A stretch of 64,000 nt of DNA from a virus: positions 1-64,000 of the IMG/VR virus record IMGVR_UViG_3300010371_000029, one strand, 5' to 3'. The notes under the pieces are model-generated. The model had not been told where the DNA came from. It did no database searches and saw only the letters and a list, made by a program, of their open reading frames with translations. Numbering within the stretch: the stretch's first letter is position 1; each line of letters begins with the position of its first letter. This document shows, piece by piece, positions 1 through 6,348 of the stretch. The translations under genes were made by a program, and so were the position numbers.

Positions 1-365
1 ACGTTCATACCGATACTCACCAGTGTACACGTAACCGCTACCCCGTGCAATAGCTTCTTCGTCGTTCGGTCTGCTGCATCTCCTACCGCGACCATTGCCC
101 CCTCACAAGCTAACTGCGCGGCATCCATAACGATAGCCATAGCCCAAGCCATCCATAGGGGCGAATGGGTAAAGACGGCGAAGCCGTCTGCTAAGTGACT
201 CATGCTAACAGCCAGGAGCCCTGCTGCCAGGATACCCAATACCATAGCGGCACGTCGCCCCATCCGAGTACCCCTAGGGGTACGTCTAACCTTTACGCTA
301 CTCTTTCGGGTTACCTTACGGGTAGTGTTCCCTAGCTCATTCCCGATACGGTTGGCTGCAATCAT
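1..365 (-). CDS. Partial small membrane protein, 3' end beyond left edge
   Basis: Reading the minus strand from an ATG at 365 gives 121 open codons running off the window edge. AAGGAG lies six bases before the ATG. The first about 35 residues are basic and rich in Arg, Thr and Lys. They are followed by two hydrophobic stretches, around residues 41-56 and 64-85, that look like membrane helices separated by a short loop. The plus-strand open frames over this stretch are Pro/Arg-rich shadows. No family recognised. The segment is more GC-rich than most of the window. Confidence 0.6.
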   Translation of the reverse strand, partial: MIAANRIGNELGNTTRKVTRKSSVKVRRTPRGTRMGRRAAMVLGILAAGLLAVSMSHLADGFAVFTHSPLWMAWAMAIVMDAAQLACEGAMVAVGDAADRTTKKLLHGVAVTCTLVSIGMN

Positions 366-873
366 GGCTCGCTCCTTGCTGGTTGTCCATTGCCCCGTTG
401 CTGCCCCTATTATACATATCGTGTCAAGCGCGGTTTTTCTTAACTCCTTTTGCCATAAGGATTAAAAAATTTTTTACTGGTGCATTTGTACACTATATAG
501 GGGCGAGGGGGAGGGGGTTTTACCAGCGGGCTCCCAGACCCCGCCAGGGGCGGCCGGGCGGCCGGTAGTACATGCGCAACATGGCCCTACTTTTTGGAAA
601 TGGGGACAATAGCTGAAGCTATTAGTAAATTAGAATTAATAACTCTAAAGGATATTTATATTCCCTTAAGGTTTATGATGTATATAGTATCAACTCTGAA
701 ATAAAAACAGGAGTGATTTTTAATAGAAATGGGGACATTTAATAGCTCTAATGGTAATTTTTTAAATTCCGAGCTTTAGTGAGGAATGGTGGTTTCATAG
801 GGGAATGGGTTGAATAGATTAGGATAAGGTATATAGTAAACTAATTAATTTCATCGTAAGTAATTCTTACCTT
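366..873. other. Intergenic region between two minus-strand units
   Basis: No convincing gene. Around 490-575 is a GC-rich block containing CCGCC-AGG-GGCGG and related dyads. Positions 600-873 are very AT-rich. On the minus strand a TATAAT (409-414) lies before the left-edge gene, but the TTGACA at 422-427 is only 7 bases away, so this is not a normal promoter. Short minus-strand frames at 673-738 and near 850 begin with LTRP-like residues and may be decayed copies of the neighbouring family. Confidence 0.4.
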
Positions 874-1089
874 TTAATTACAAAAATCTACCTCATAAAT
901 TCCTGTCCCATCATCTTCGCCGGTAGGAGTTATTTTTCTTCTTAATTCAATTAACCATACATTATTTTCACTTTTAAATGGTACTCCATTCACAAAATAT
1001 CTAAAATAGGTTATTCCCTCTCTAAAAACCTCGGTCCCAATAGGGAAATGGGGACAACTTGGGCGAGTTGCTTTAAGCAACCTATACAT
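874..1089 (-). CDS. LTRP-family small protein (last of array)
   Basis: 71 residues starting MYRLLKATRP; Ala replaces the usual Leu/Ile before Thr-Arg. The ATG overlaps the stop of the preceding gene by 8 bases (ATGTATAG). Just upstream, GGAGC-ATA-GCTCC forms a perfect five-pair hairpin whose 5' arm is the only Shine-Dalgarno-like sequence. The C-terminal GGP motif is missing; the protein ends in acidic residues and VDFCN. It is the most promoter-distal member. Function unknown. Confidence 0.65.
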   Translation of the reverse strand: MYRLLKATRPSCPHFPIGTEVFREGITYFRYFVNGVPFKSENNVWLIELRRKITPTGEDDGTGIYEVDFCN

Positions 1090-1351
1090 GGGAGCTATGC
1101 TCCATAAAATAGGGATGGAATCTCAAAACTACTCCATTCCTAACTAATGAGAAGTGTTCTATATAGAAGGATACGTTTCCGTCAAAAGCACCGTATATTT
1201 CTTTCCTTAAAATACAGTGCCAACCTTGCCTTGATTTCTGTGGTGTCGCAGCCACAAAGAATCTACAATATTCAATATTGCCCAAAAATAATTCGCGGCC
1301 TATATAAAGGGGACAGACCGGTGGTCTAGTAAGTTTCAATAAATTATTCAG
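1082..1351 (-). CDS. LTRP-family small protein, probable CTG start
   Basis: Starting at CTG (1351) the protein is 89 residues beginning M-N-N-L-L-K-L-T-R-P, matching its paralogs exactly. An in-frame TTG at 1339 would cut into that motif. GGAG lies 7 bases before the CTG, and the CTG overlaps the upstream stop by 8 bases (CTGAATAA). The SD and start lie in a small hairpin (AGGAG-TAAA-CTCCT on the plus strand). It is rich in aromatic and basic residues, with four Cys including two near the N-terminus. Function unknown; the start choice is inference from the family. Confidence 0.6.
   Translation of the reverse strand: MNNLLKLTRPPVCPLYIGRELFLGNIEYCRFFVAATPQKSRQGWHCILRKEIYGAFDGNVSFYIEHFSLVRNGVVLRFHPYFMEHSSHV
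1091..1103 (-). promoter_or_regulatory. SD-sequestering hairpin before LTRP gene at 1089
   Basis: On the minus strand GGAGC-ATA-GCTCC: five perfect pairs and a three-base loop, one base before the ATG. The Shine-Dalgarno bases form the 5' arm. A ribosome finishing the upstream gene, which stops within the overlap, would pass through and open it. Confidence 0.45.
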
Positions 1352-2048
1352 GAGTAAACTCCTTTAAAAAAGAAAGTAAATCTTCTTTATGGGCCGCCAG
1401 CCCCTTATAGCGAAGACTTTCTTCGCTCATGGATTCTATATGGGCGATTACACTTTCCCTATCTAGTTGTGCTAGCGGTACAAGTTCTTGTCTCAAAATA
1501 AATAGCAGGCTTTTGGCCTGCGGAAGTCCAATAATATATTGATGTTCCCTTTTTAAATTAATATATGGGCGAGCCTTATCAAACTTAGCTTGCGTCAGCA
1601 ACGGATGGTGGTCTATATTGTCCGAAAATATTAAAGAATCTACGGTCCTATAAAACGGCCCCTTATAAATAGAAGTTGCAAGCAACTTCTTTGAAGACTT
1701 TAGAGGAAAGCTAGGTATTTCCTTATGAAGGTCATAAAATGACATTCCTATAGCTTTAGCTGGGTCCCAGCCGCTAGGCACGGCCATATTGGCGTAGGCT
1801 AAATAGTCATCACAATGAACACAAATATCCTCGGCTATAGACATACATATTAAATCTAAATCACAATATCTTCCAGCCGCGCCGAGTTTATTTATAAGTA
1901 ACTCACATACAGCTTTCTCTACTTCTGGGGCCAGTTCATGTTGGCATATATATATTTTCTTAACTGGGATATCTGTTTTTCTTAATTTAATGTCGTCTAA
2001 GGCGATTTTACTAAGTGCTGGAAGCACTGAATATGGTGGAACCCTCAT
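1344..2048 (-). CDS. Hypothetical protein, 234 aa
   Basis: A soluble protein with no signal or membrane segment, and not an LTRP member. It has a mixed helix-rich sequence, several His and Cys in the middle (CVHCDD near residue 75; DHHPLL near 145) and an acidic helical C-terminus. The ATG overlaps the stop of the preceding LTRP gene by four bases (ATGA), and its own stop lies inside the start region of the next LTRP gene. It may be a metal-binding enzyme because of the clustered His and Cys, but I recognise no family. Confidence 0.6.
   Translation of the reverse strand: MRVPPYSVLPALSKIALDDIKLRKTDIPVKKIYICQHELAPEVEKAVCELLINKLGAAGRYCDLDLICMSIAEDICVHCDDYLAYANMAVPSGWDPAKAIGMSFYDLHKEIPSFPLKSSKKLLATSIYKGPFYRTVDSLIFSDNIDHHPLLTQAKFDKARPYINLKREHQYIIGLPQAKSLLFILRQELVPLAQLDRESVIAHIESMSEESLRYKGLAAHKEDLLSFLKEFTPE
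1350..1363 (-). promoter_or_regulatory. SD/start hairpin for CTG-start LTRP gene
   Basis: Minus-strand AGGAG-TTTA-CTCCT followed by G: five pairs. The 5' arm is the Shine-Dalgarno sequence, and the last two bases of the 3' arm are the first two bases of the proposed CTG start. The upstream gene terminates inside the start region. Confidence 0.45.
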
Positions 2049-2305
2049 AATTCAATATTATATCCCAAATTAATAAGTCTACGTCCATAAGGCTCTAAAC
2101 TGTAAGTCTGTAAAAAACTTTTAATTTGAACGGGCATTGTCCAATAATGTTTACAATCACCAATAATTAATTTTTCTATACATAGAATTTGATTATTTTC
2201 TATTAATACAACTTCTCTTTTATCTTTTGGGTCCCCATAATAATATAAAATCATGCCAACTCGAACAATATTATTTGGGCGAGTTAAACGTAATAAATTA
2301 TTCAT
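2045..2305 (-). CDS. LTRP-family small protein, 86 aa
   Basis: Begins MNNLLRLTRP. The ATG overlaps the stop of the upstream gene by 8 bases (ATGAATAA), with no clear Shine-Dalgarno sequence, so reinitiation after termination is the likely mode of translation. The middle has a Tyr-rich strand (MILYYYGD) and alternating hydrophobic residues typical of a small beta protein. The C-terminus YGRRLINLGY is a variant of the family's GGPxLxExGY ending. Function unknown. Confidence 0.7.
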   Translation of the reverse strand: MNNLLRLTRPNNIVRVGMILYYYGDPKDKREVVLIENNQILCIEKLIIGDCKHYWTMPVQIKSFLQTYSLEPYGRRLINLGYNIEL

Positions 2306-2570
2306 TGTAAAATACTACATAAGATACTAATGTACAATTTGTGGATTCAAACACTAATCGGGGATTTTGTTCTAATAATTCTTTGGGGACAATTTTTCTA
2401 ATTGCTTCCCAGAACTTATAAGTTGCCAATAAATTATGGCCGCGTTCGCTCATCATTTCCCAATGAAGTTTATAAATCTCTTCTAAGTTTTCTACTGGGA
2501 TTAGCCACCGACCGATTTCGTTGGGGCCTTTTGTGGGTTGCAATGTTTCTTTTTTACTAAAAAACCACAT
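2298..2570 (-). CDS. Hypothetical protein, 90 aa
   Basis: Starts at an ATG preceded by AGGAG six bases upstream, so it has its own good ribosome site between the 38-residue LTRP gene and the next one. It is a helical, charged protein with Trp residues at 22, 38 and 54 and no Cys cluster except one near the end. No family recognised and no LTRP motif. It ends inside the start of the following LTRP gene. Confidence 0.6.
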   Translation of the reverse strand: MWFFSKKETLQPTKGPNEIGRWLIPVENLEEIYKLHWEMMSERGHNLLATYKFWEAIRKIVPKELLEQNPRLVFESTNCTLVSYVVFYNE

Positions 2571-2578
2571 TTTTACTC

Positions 2579-2695
2579 CTATTTAAGTTCCGAACCATAA
2601 TTGCTCAATATTCTATATTTATTGCCAGTAAATTTTCCAATTACTATCCGACCCCTTGCGTCAGGTGGTCTGGTAATTTTTAAAATCTGGTTCAC
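2579..2695 (-). CDS. LTRP-family mini protein, 38 aa, GTG start
   Basis: A GTG at 2695 overlaps the upstream stop (GTGA) and opens a 38-residue protein beginning M-N-Q-I-L-K-I-T-R-P-P. It keeps the N-terminal motif and a first beta-like stretch (RIVIG...KYRIL) but ends before any C-terminal motif, so it is about half the size of its relatives. TAG at 2579-2581. Either a natural short member or a truncated copy. Confidence 0.6.
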   Translation of the reverse strand: MNQILKITRPPDARGRIVIGKFTGNKYRILSNYGSELK

Positions 2696-2919
2696 ACTGG
2701 TCCCCCATCTTCACGATGTAAATTATAAGTAAAAGCTTTTATGATATCTCCAATCCTGTAGAATGTATAATTAGTTTTTAATACTTCACAAGAAATTCTT
2801 CTATCTCCACCGTTGCCATAAGGTTCCGAAAGAGCCCGGTAAATATTTCCGGTTTTGTGACTTATAAGTATGGACCCCGTGAGACCTTTAGGTCTAGTTA
2901 ATTTCAATATAGATTTCAT
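2692..2919 (-). CDS. LTRP-family small protein, 75 aa
   Basis: Begins MKSILKLTRPKG. The ATG overlaps the upstream stop (ATGA), with GGGA about 5 bases before it. The protein ends in EDGGPV, the start of the family's C-terminal motif cut short by its stop. The middle contains ILISHKTGNIYR, a plausible strand-turn-strand. Function unknown. Confidence 0.7.
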   Translation of the reverse strand: MKSILKLTRPKGLTGSILISHKTGNIYRALSEPYGNGGDRRISCEVLKTNYTFYRIGDIIKAFTYNLHREDGGPV

Positions 2920-3149
2920 GAATTTCCCTTATTGAGTGTTGGTCCACCCCTTGATAAACTCAGGAACCTTATATCTTGTTTTATATAACTCCATAAAAGT
3001 TCGTGACTACATGATGAATATCTATCTATATCTACTTTATTGTCATAAATCGAACTTGTCGCTATATAATAATATTCTTCTTGAGAATTAATATAAAGTA
3101 CAGTACCGGGCCTTACCTTCATACGTGTAAGTTTTAATAATTGATACAT
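2916..3149 (-). CDS. LTRP-family small protein, 77 aa
   Basis: Begins MYQLLKLTRM, with Met in place of the usual Pro. It overlaps the 3' end of the HAD gene by 16 bases. It contains GTVLYIN and a Tyr-rich patch (EEYYYIATS), and ends SRGGPTLNKGNS, a recognisable C-terminal motif. Function unknown. Confidence 0.7.
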   Translation of the reverse strand: MYQLLKLTRMKVRPGTVLYINSQEEYYYIATSSIYDNKVDIDRYSSCSHELLWSYIKQDIRFLSLSRGGPTLNKGNS

Positions 3150-3736
3150 TTGTTTATTTTCTCTACAAGTTCTATAAAATTATTGGTCTCAAATTCAAAA
3201 TGGTCATTCTGACCATAGATATCTTCGCCATTCCTTTTAATTAGGGCTGTTCTCATCCCTACCGAGCGGGCACCGCGTAGGTCGAAATTATGGGCCGCAC
3301 ACATAAGCGTCTCACTAGGTTCTACGCCTAAAGACTTACACGCCCCCAAATATACCTTAGGGTCTGGTTTAAAAGCACCGAAGTCTGTAGACGAAAAACA
3401 ATAATCAAATAATCCATATCTTCTATTAATAGAACATAGTATCCTGGGGGTTGCATTTGATAATGCTACCGTAGGTATTTTAAAATTTTTAATAAAATAA
3501 CTATCCTCCCATAGAGGGGCAAACTCCATAGCATTAATAAATTTATCATAGTTTTCGGGGCTAAGATAATCTTTTAAAGCTTCTTCAAAATTCAAATCTT
3601 GATAGTTGTGAGCGACCGCCCCATAGGCCCTTAGAGTTTCTTTTACCTTGCTTTCGGTTCCGAAAGCTTGTAATAAAGAATATTGAACGTTTACTAACGT
3701 TCCAAAAACATCAAAAAAAATATAACGAATTTTCAT
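3134..3736 (-). CDS. HAD-superfamily hydrolase (haloacid dehalogenase-like phosphatase)
   Basis: A 200-residue protein with the HAD motifs in order. Motif I is FFDVFGTLV at about residues 7-15, and the DVFGT form is usual in the 2-haloacid dehalogenase branch. Motif II is VALSNAT near 90-96. The motif III region has KPDPKVY near 123, and motif IV is CAAHNFDLRGARSVGM near 145. Family knowledge makes it a phosphatase or dehalogenase of a small metabolite, but the substrate cannot be told. In the classic motif DxFDGT the second Asp is the acid/base; here it is Phe, as in dehalogenase-type members. It sits between two LTRP genes with ATGA-type overlap at its 5' end. Confidence 0.85.
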   Translation of the reverse strand: MKIRYIFFDVFGTLVNVQYSLLQAFGTESKVKETLRAYGAVAHNYQDLNFEEALKDYLSPENYDKFINAMEFAPLWEDSYFIKNFKIPTVALSNATPRILCSINRRYGLFDYCFSSTDFGAFKPDPKVYLGACKSLGVEPSETLMCAAHNFDLRGARSVGMRTALIKRNGEDIYGQNDHFEFETNNFIELVEKINKCINY

Positions 3737-4011
3737 AAAAGAGGTTTCCCGTTTTCTCGTAACATATTATCCGCCGAAAACATACCAGTTTCACTAAATT
3801 GTCTACCGCCCGGCTCTAGTTGATAATGTCCGATTGGTTCCGAAGTATCTCTATATATAGTATTGTTTTGATATCTATCTAATTCAAAATATCCATCTTT
3901 TTTAAAAGAAACAATTATATAATATTGACTCCCGGTACAAGGGCAATATATTTTATCGCCCACTTTAATAATTGGGACCTTTGGTCTAGTAATTCGCAAA
4001 AGATTATTCAT
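3733..4011 (-). CDS. LTRP-family small protein, 92 aa
   Basis: Begins MNNLLRITRPK; the ATG touches the upstream TGA (TGATG). The longest clear member. It has GDKIYCPCTGSQYYIIV with a CxC, and a C-terminal EPGGRQFSETGMF variant followed by about 15 extra residues. No clear Shine-Dalgarno site, so it probably depends on translation of the upstream gene. Confidence 0.7.
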   Translation of the reverse strand: MNNLLRITRPKVPIIKVGDKIYCPCTGSQYYIIVSFKKDGYFELDRYQNNTIYRDTSEPIGHYQLEPGGRQFSETGMFSADNMLRENGKPLL

Positions 4012-4694
4012 CAGAGTCTAGCTATAACAGTAAAGAGTTCACTCATATAGTCTACAACGAAATTAAATATACCGGGGCTAATATTTTCGCTGTTACCAGC
4101 TATGTTTAAAACTTTTATATTCTTTTCAATAATCCAATTTATTACCGTTTCAATTGGAAGAGCGTTAGTTATATTAATATCTAGAAACGGTTTATTATAG
4201 CAAGATATAGCTCTTTCCGTACAAATTTCGCCCGGCGAATTAAAATTACTAGCGAATCTTAATGTCCCGTCAGAATCTCGCGCGTTCTCATAGGTGCGGG
4301 GCGCATATTTGGAGGAACTATGCTCGGTTACACCATACCTCTCAGCGTACTCCGGCTTTGGTCCTTCTAAAGTAATGAACCCTTTCGGCATAACGCCTCC
4401 GGTTTTATAACCAAAACTTTGGCCGACATGTAACCCCGCCAAATCAGCGCCGCACTGACCACCGCTACGAATTTTTCTTAACGGAAACCGCCATTTATAT
4501 TCGGGCACTTCTATTTTAGGTCCTACTTCGATTTTTCGTTCTTCAAATATTTCATCAGACGCTACTGCTTCCCAAGGATAACTAGACTCTCCGTTATAGT
4601 AACCAACAGTCCAAGGTTCAGTTGGACCATCCTTGACATATTCTTTACCTGACCAGACCATAAATCTAATTAGATAATATCCTTTATCTCTCAA
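4011..4694 (-). CDS. GYYWVR-type domain fused to cpYpsA (putative molybdenum carrier) domain
   Basis: Two domains. Residues about 1-65 are like two small proteins encoded nearby (5641-5829 and 6345-6545): M-R-x-x-G-Y-Y at the start and EVGPKIEVP at the end. Residues about 70-190 match the circularly permuted YpsA family (Pfam 'putative molybdenum carrier'): IRSGGQCGADLAGL, KGFITLEGP, YGVTEHSSSKYAPRT and NARDSDGTLRF. That family has a Rossmann-like nucleotide-binding fold; its true ligand is not established. I choose TTG at 4694 because AGGAGG lies 8 bases upstream and it gives the MRDKGYY start seen in relatives; an in-frame TTG lies at 4712. Confidence 0.8.
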   Translation of the reverse strand: MRDKGYYLIRFMVWSGKEYVKDGPTEPWTVGYYNGESSYPWEAVASDEIFEERKIEVGPKIEVPEYKWRFPLRKIRSGGQCGADLAGLHVGQSFGYKTGGVMPKGFITLEGPKPEYAERYGVTEHSSSKYAPRTYENARDSDGTLRFASNFNSPGEICTERAISCYNKPFLDINITNALPIETVINWIIEKNIKVLNIAGNSENISPGIFNFVVDYMSELFTVIARL

Positions 4695-4932
4695 AATAAT
4701 AACCCTCCTCAATTAAATAAGGACCATCTGGTACTATTCTATTTTCATTTAAATATCCATAAAAACTATTAGAATCTGGCAAATTATTATTAATATTCCA
4801 AAGTATTACTTCTTTATTTTCATAATCTATACTTTTAAGTTCAAATAAGCATGGTCCTGTACGAAAATATGTTAAGAGCCCAGGTTCTATAAGAAAGGGC
4901 TGCCCCCTCGTAAGTTTAAGCATCTCCCTCAT
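4684..4932 (-). CDS. LTRP-family small protein, 82 aa
   Basis: Begins MREMLKLTRGQ, with Gly in place of Pro. It overlaps the upstream stop by four bases (ATGA). It contains GLLTYFRTG and ends PDGPYLIEEGYYFER, a clear family C-terminus. Its 3' end carries the AGGAGG that serves the next gene's TTG start. Function unknown. Confidence 0.7.
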   Translation of the reverse strand: MREMLKLTRGQPFLIEPGLLTYFRTGPCLFELKSIDYENKEVILWNINNNLPDSNSFYGYLNENRIVPDGPYLIEEGYYFER

Positions 4933-5168
4933 ATAGTAAATCCCAACTCATCTAGAGCAGGACCTCCTTGTTCTAAAGCCCAATATTTAAAGAATGATTC
5001 CTGTTTTTGCCAATTAATTATAGAACTTCCTTTTAATTGTTTCATGTATATGAATTCGTTAGTTAATTGATGAACTATCCAAATATGTTCTTGGGCTCTA
5101 AAATAAAGAGGTTGTCCTTCATACAATTTATTTTTAATTGGTCTAGTTATTCTTAATAAATTATTCAT
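4929..5168 (-). CDS. LTRP-family small protein, 79 aa
   Basis: Begins MNNLLRITRPIK from the ATG at 5168. A TTG two codons upstream is possible, but the ATG gives the family start and an 8-base overlap with the upstream stop (ATGAATAA). It has GQPLYFRAQEHIWIV and ends EQGGPALDELGFTI. Function unknown. Confidence 0.7.
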   Translation of the reverse strand: MNNLLRITRPIKNKLYEGQPLYFRAQEHIWIVHQLTNEFIYMKQLKGSSIINWQKQESFFKYWALEQGGPALDELGFTI

Positions 5169-5409
5169 CTTCAAACCTATAACCTAGCTCAGCTAGGGTT
5201 GGCCCACCTATTTCTAAATGATTTTTATGTAAAACTCCCTCGCGAGTATTTCCAGTTTGACAATTATGCGTTAGATTTTTAATTTCGACCCAATTTATTT
5301 TTAAAACTTTAACTATTTCATACTCATCTGTCCCGGTTACAAAAAATGTTCGGAGGCCCGGTTTAATAATTTTTGACTCGTCCCGAGTCAATTTAAGTAA
5401 AGCTTTCAT
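5161..5409 (-). CDS. LTRP-family small protein, 82 aa
   Basis: Begins MKALLKLTRDE, with Asp instead of Pro. It overlaps the upstream gene's end by 17 bases. It contains GLRTFFVTGTDEYEIVKV and ends IGGPTLAELGYRFEDE, one of the best copies of the C-terminal motif. Function unknown. Confidence 0.7.
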   Translation of the reverse strand: MKALLKLTRDESKIIKPGLRTFFVTGTDEYEIVKVLKINWVEIKNLTHNCQTGNTREGVLHKNHLEIGGPTLAELGYRFEDE

Positions 5410-5623
5410 CTACTAACCTCATTTGATTTATTTCTATACATTGTTCCCATAAGTTAGTTTTACAAAGAACTTGTCCACAATCTTGTCCTGGTAATATATA
5501 AAAAATAAAACCTGGATTTATCTTAGATATAAATAAAATATAATAAGTATTTCCTACTATATATTTATATTTTTGACCCACCTTAGGAAACGGTAGTCTG
5601 GTAAGTTTCAATAAATTATACAA
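5393..5623 (-). CDS. LTRP-family small protein, probable TTG start
   Basis: From TTG at 5623 the protein is 76 residues beginning M-Y-N-L-L-K-L-T-R-L-P, with AAAGGA about 7 bases upstream. A TTG at 5644 would add seven residues but has no ribosome site. The upstream gene stops 18 bases before this start. The middle is Ile/Tyr/Phe-rich. The C-terminus (EINQMRLVDESFT) has lost the GGP motif. Function unknown. Confidence 0.6.
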   Translation of the reverse strand: MYNLLKLTRLPFPKVGQKYKYIVGNTYYILFISKINPGFIFYILPGQDCGQVLCKTNLWEQCIEINQMRLVDESFT

Positions 5624-5635
5624 GGATGAATCCTT
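5622..5635 (-). promoter_or_regulatory. SD/start hairpin for TTG-start LTRP gene
   Basis: Minus-strand AAGGAT-TC-ATCCTT followed by G: up to six pairs, realistically five with a four-base loop. The 5' arm is the Shine-Dalgarno sequence, and the final TT of the 3' arm are the first bases of the TTG start. Confidence 0.45.
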
Positions 5636-5640
5636 TAAGG

Positions 5641-5829
5641 TCAAGCATTGACCGGCTCCTTTATCTTTCGACCAATCTTTTCAAAATTAATATCGGCATA
5701 CCAGATTACGGTCCCCGGAATCAACCAGCTACAAGGCCAGTCTTTTTTTAGATATTGGGCCACAATCCATATGGGCGAGCCTCGCAGGCGAACCCAGTAA
5801 AATCCCGGCTGTCTTATTGAATTTCCCAC
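5641..5829 (-). CDS. GYYWVR-type small phage protein
   Basis: 62 residues from a GTG with AGGAG about 7 bases upstream. The core is PGFYWVRLRGSPIWIVAQY, then Trp-rich residues, an acidic turn and FEKIGRKIKEPV. It is related to the protein at 6345-6545 and to the N-terminal domain at 4011-4694. Short phage proteins with a GYYWVR...GPxIxxP layout recur in phage genomes as unknowns; I know no tested function. It overlaps the preceding LTRP gene by 16 bases. Confidence 0.65.
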   Translation of the reverse strand: MGNSIRQPGFYWVRLRGSPIWIVAQYLKKDWPCSWLIPGTVIWYADINFEKIGRKIKEPVNA

Positions 5830-6062
5830 CCTGTCTCTCCTAAAGTTGGCCCATCGAGATAAAGTTTAAAGTGTCCTATATTACCAGTTTTGGTTGTGAA
5901 ATCTTTTTCTCTACTATCAATTCTTATAGCATCTGCAATTAACAAATTTTCATTAAATTCTGTAATTACATGGCATAATTGTTTATTACAATCACAATAT
6001 AAGGTCGTTCCGACCGTTAAGACGGGTTTTGTGGGTCTAGTTAATTTAAGGAGATTATTCAA
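5814..6062 (-). CDS. LTRP-family small protein, probable TTG start
   Basis: From TTG at 6062 it is 82 residues beginning M-N-N-L-L-K-L-T-R-P. AAAGGA lies upstream inside a hairpin, and the start overlaps the upstream stop by 8 bases (TTGAATAA). Longer in-frame starts exist (for example 6107), but they lie wholly inside the previous gene and would hide the family N-terminus. It contains GTTLYCDCNKQLCHVI with three Cys and ends LDGPTLGETGWEIQ. Function unknown. Confidence 0.65.
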   Translation of the reverse strand: MNNLLKLTRPTKPVLTVGTTLYCDCNKQLCHVITEFNENLLIADAIRIDSREKDFTTKTGNIGHFKLYLDGPTLGETGWEIQ

Positions 6063-6348
6063 AGGATAAATCCTTTCCATATCCCATTTCACGAAGCGAC
6101 GGACCATTTGGGGACAAACTTAATGTGTCAAGATTTGACCACCCATTACCTTTATAATGTTGAAATCCATTAGTTTGAAGAATCGTTCCTTCTATTGAAT
6201 ATCTAATACCATCATCTTCAAATTCTATAAATTTAAAAGTTTCATTTGAAAGGAAAGTCCAATAAGTAATATTAACTTTATATAATCTAGCCCCCACAGG
6301 AATGGGTTGAAGAGGGGGCGGTCTAGTGAGTTTTAGCAAACTCCTCAT
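6055..6348 (-). CDS. LTRP-family small protein, 97 aa (first of array)
   Basis: Begins MRSLLKLTRPPP. The ATG overlaps the upstream stop (ATGA), with AAAAGGA 9-10 bases before it. It contains GARLYKVNITYWTFLS and a C-terminal NGPSLREMGYGK followed by six residues that cover the next gene's hairpin and start. It is the promoter-proximal member. Function unknown. Confidence 0.7.
   Translation of the reverse strand: MRSLLKLTRPPPLQPIPVGARLYKVNITYWTFLSNETFKFIEFEDDGIRYSIEGTILQTNGFQHYKGNGWSNLDTLSLSPNGPSLREMGYGKDLSFE
6061..6076 (-). promoter_or_regulatory. SD/start hairpin for TTG-start LTRP gene
   Basis: Minus-strand AAAGGAT-TT-ATCCTTT followed by G: up to seven pairs. The 5' arm is the Shine-Dalgarno sequence and the 3' arm ends in the TT of the TTG start. 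The whole hairpin lies inside the last codons of the upstream gene, so translation of that gene must melt it. Confidence 0.5.

Larger units (their letters stand above)
874..6348 (-). repeat. Array of 13 diverged LTRP-family small genes
   Basis: Thirteen minus-strand genes of 38 to about 92 codons start with the same peptide pattern: M-x-x-L/I-L-K/R-L/I-T-R, usually followed by P. Members begin at 1089, 1351, 2305, 2695, 2919, 3149, 4011, 4932, 5168, 5409, 5623, 6062 and 6348. Many have a turn plus L-Y/F near residues 18-25, and a C-terminal GGPxLxExGY-like motif seen best in the members ending at 5161, 4929, 5814 and 6055. Between these ends sequence similarity is weak, so the copies are old or fast-evolving. 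They are interleaved with non-family genes, and all cistrons overlap or nearly touch. Confidence 0.85.

Noticed and set aside
409-427. TTGACA and TATAAT on the minus strand before the left-edge gene
   Set aside because: Only 7 bases separate the boxes, not 16-18, so they cannot work as one sigma70 promoter.
202-568. Two plus-strand open frames at the left end
   Set aside because: They are Arg/Pro-rich shadows opposite the minus-strand membrane protein and the GC-rich dyads; no ribosome site.
597-1055. Three copies of AATGGGGACA
   Set aside because: Too short and unevenly spaced; one lies in a coding region. No evidence of an iteron set.
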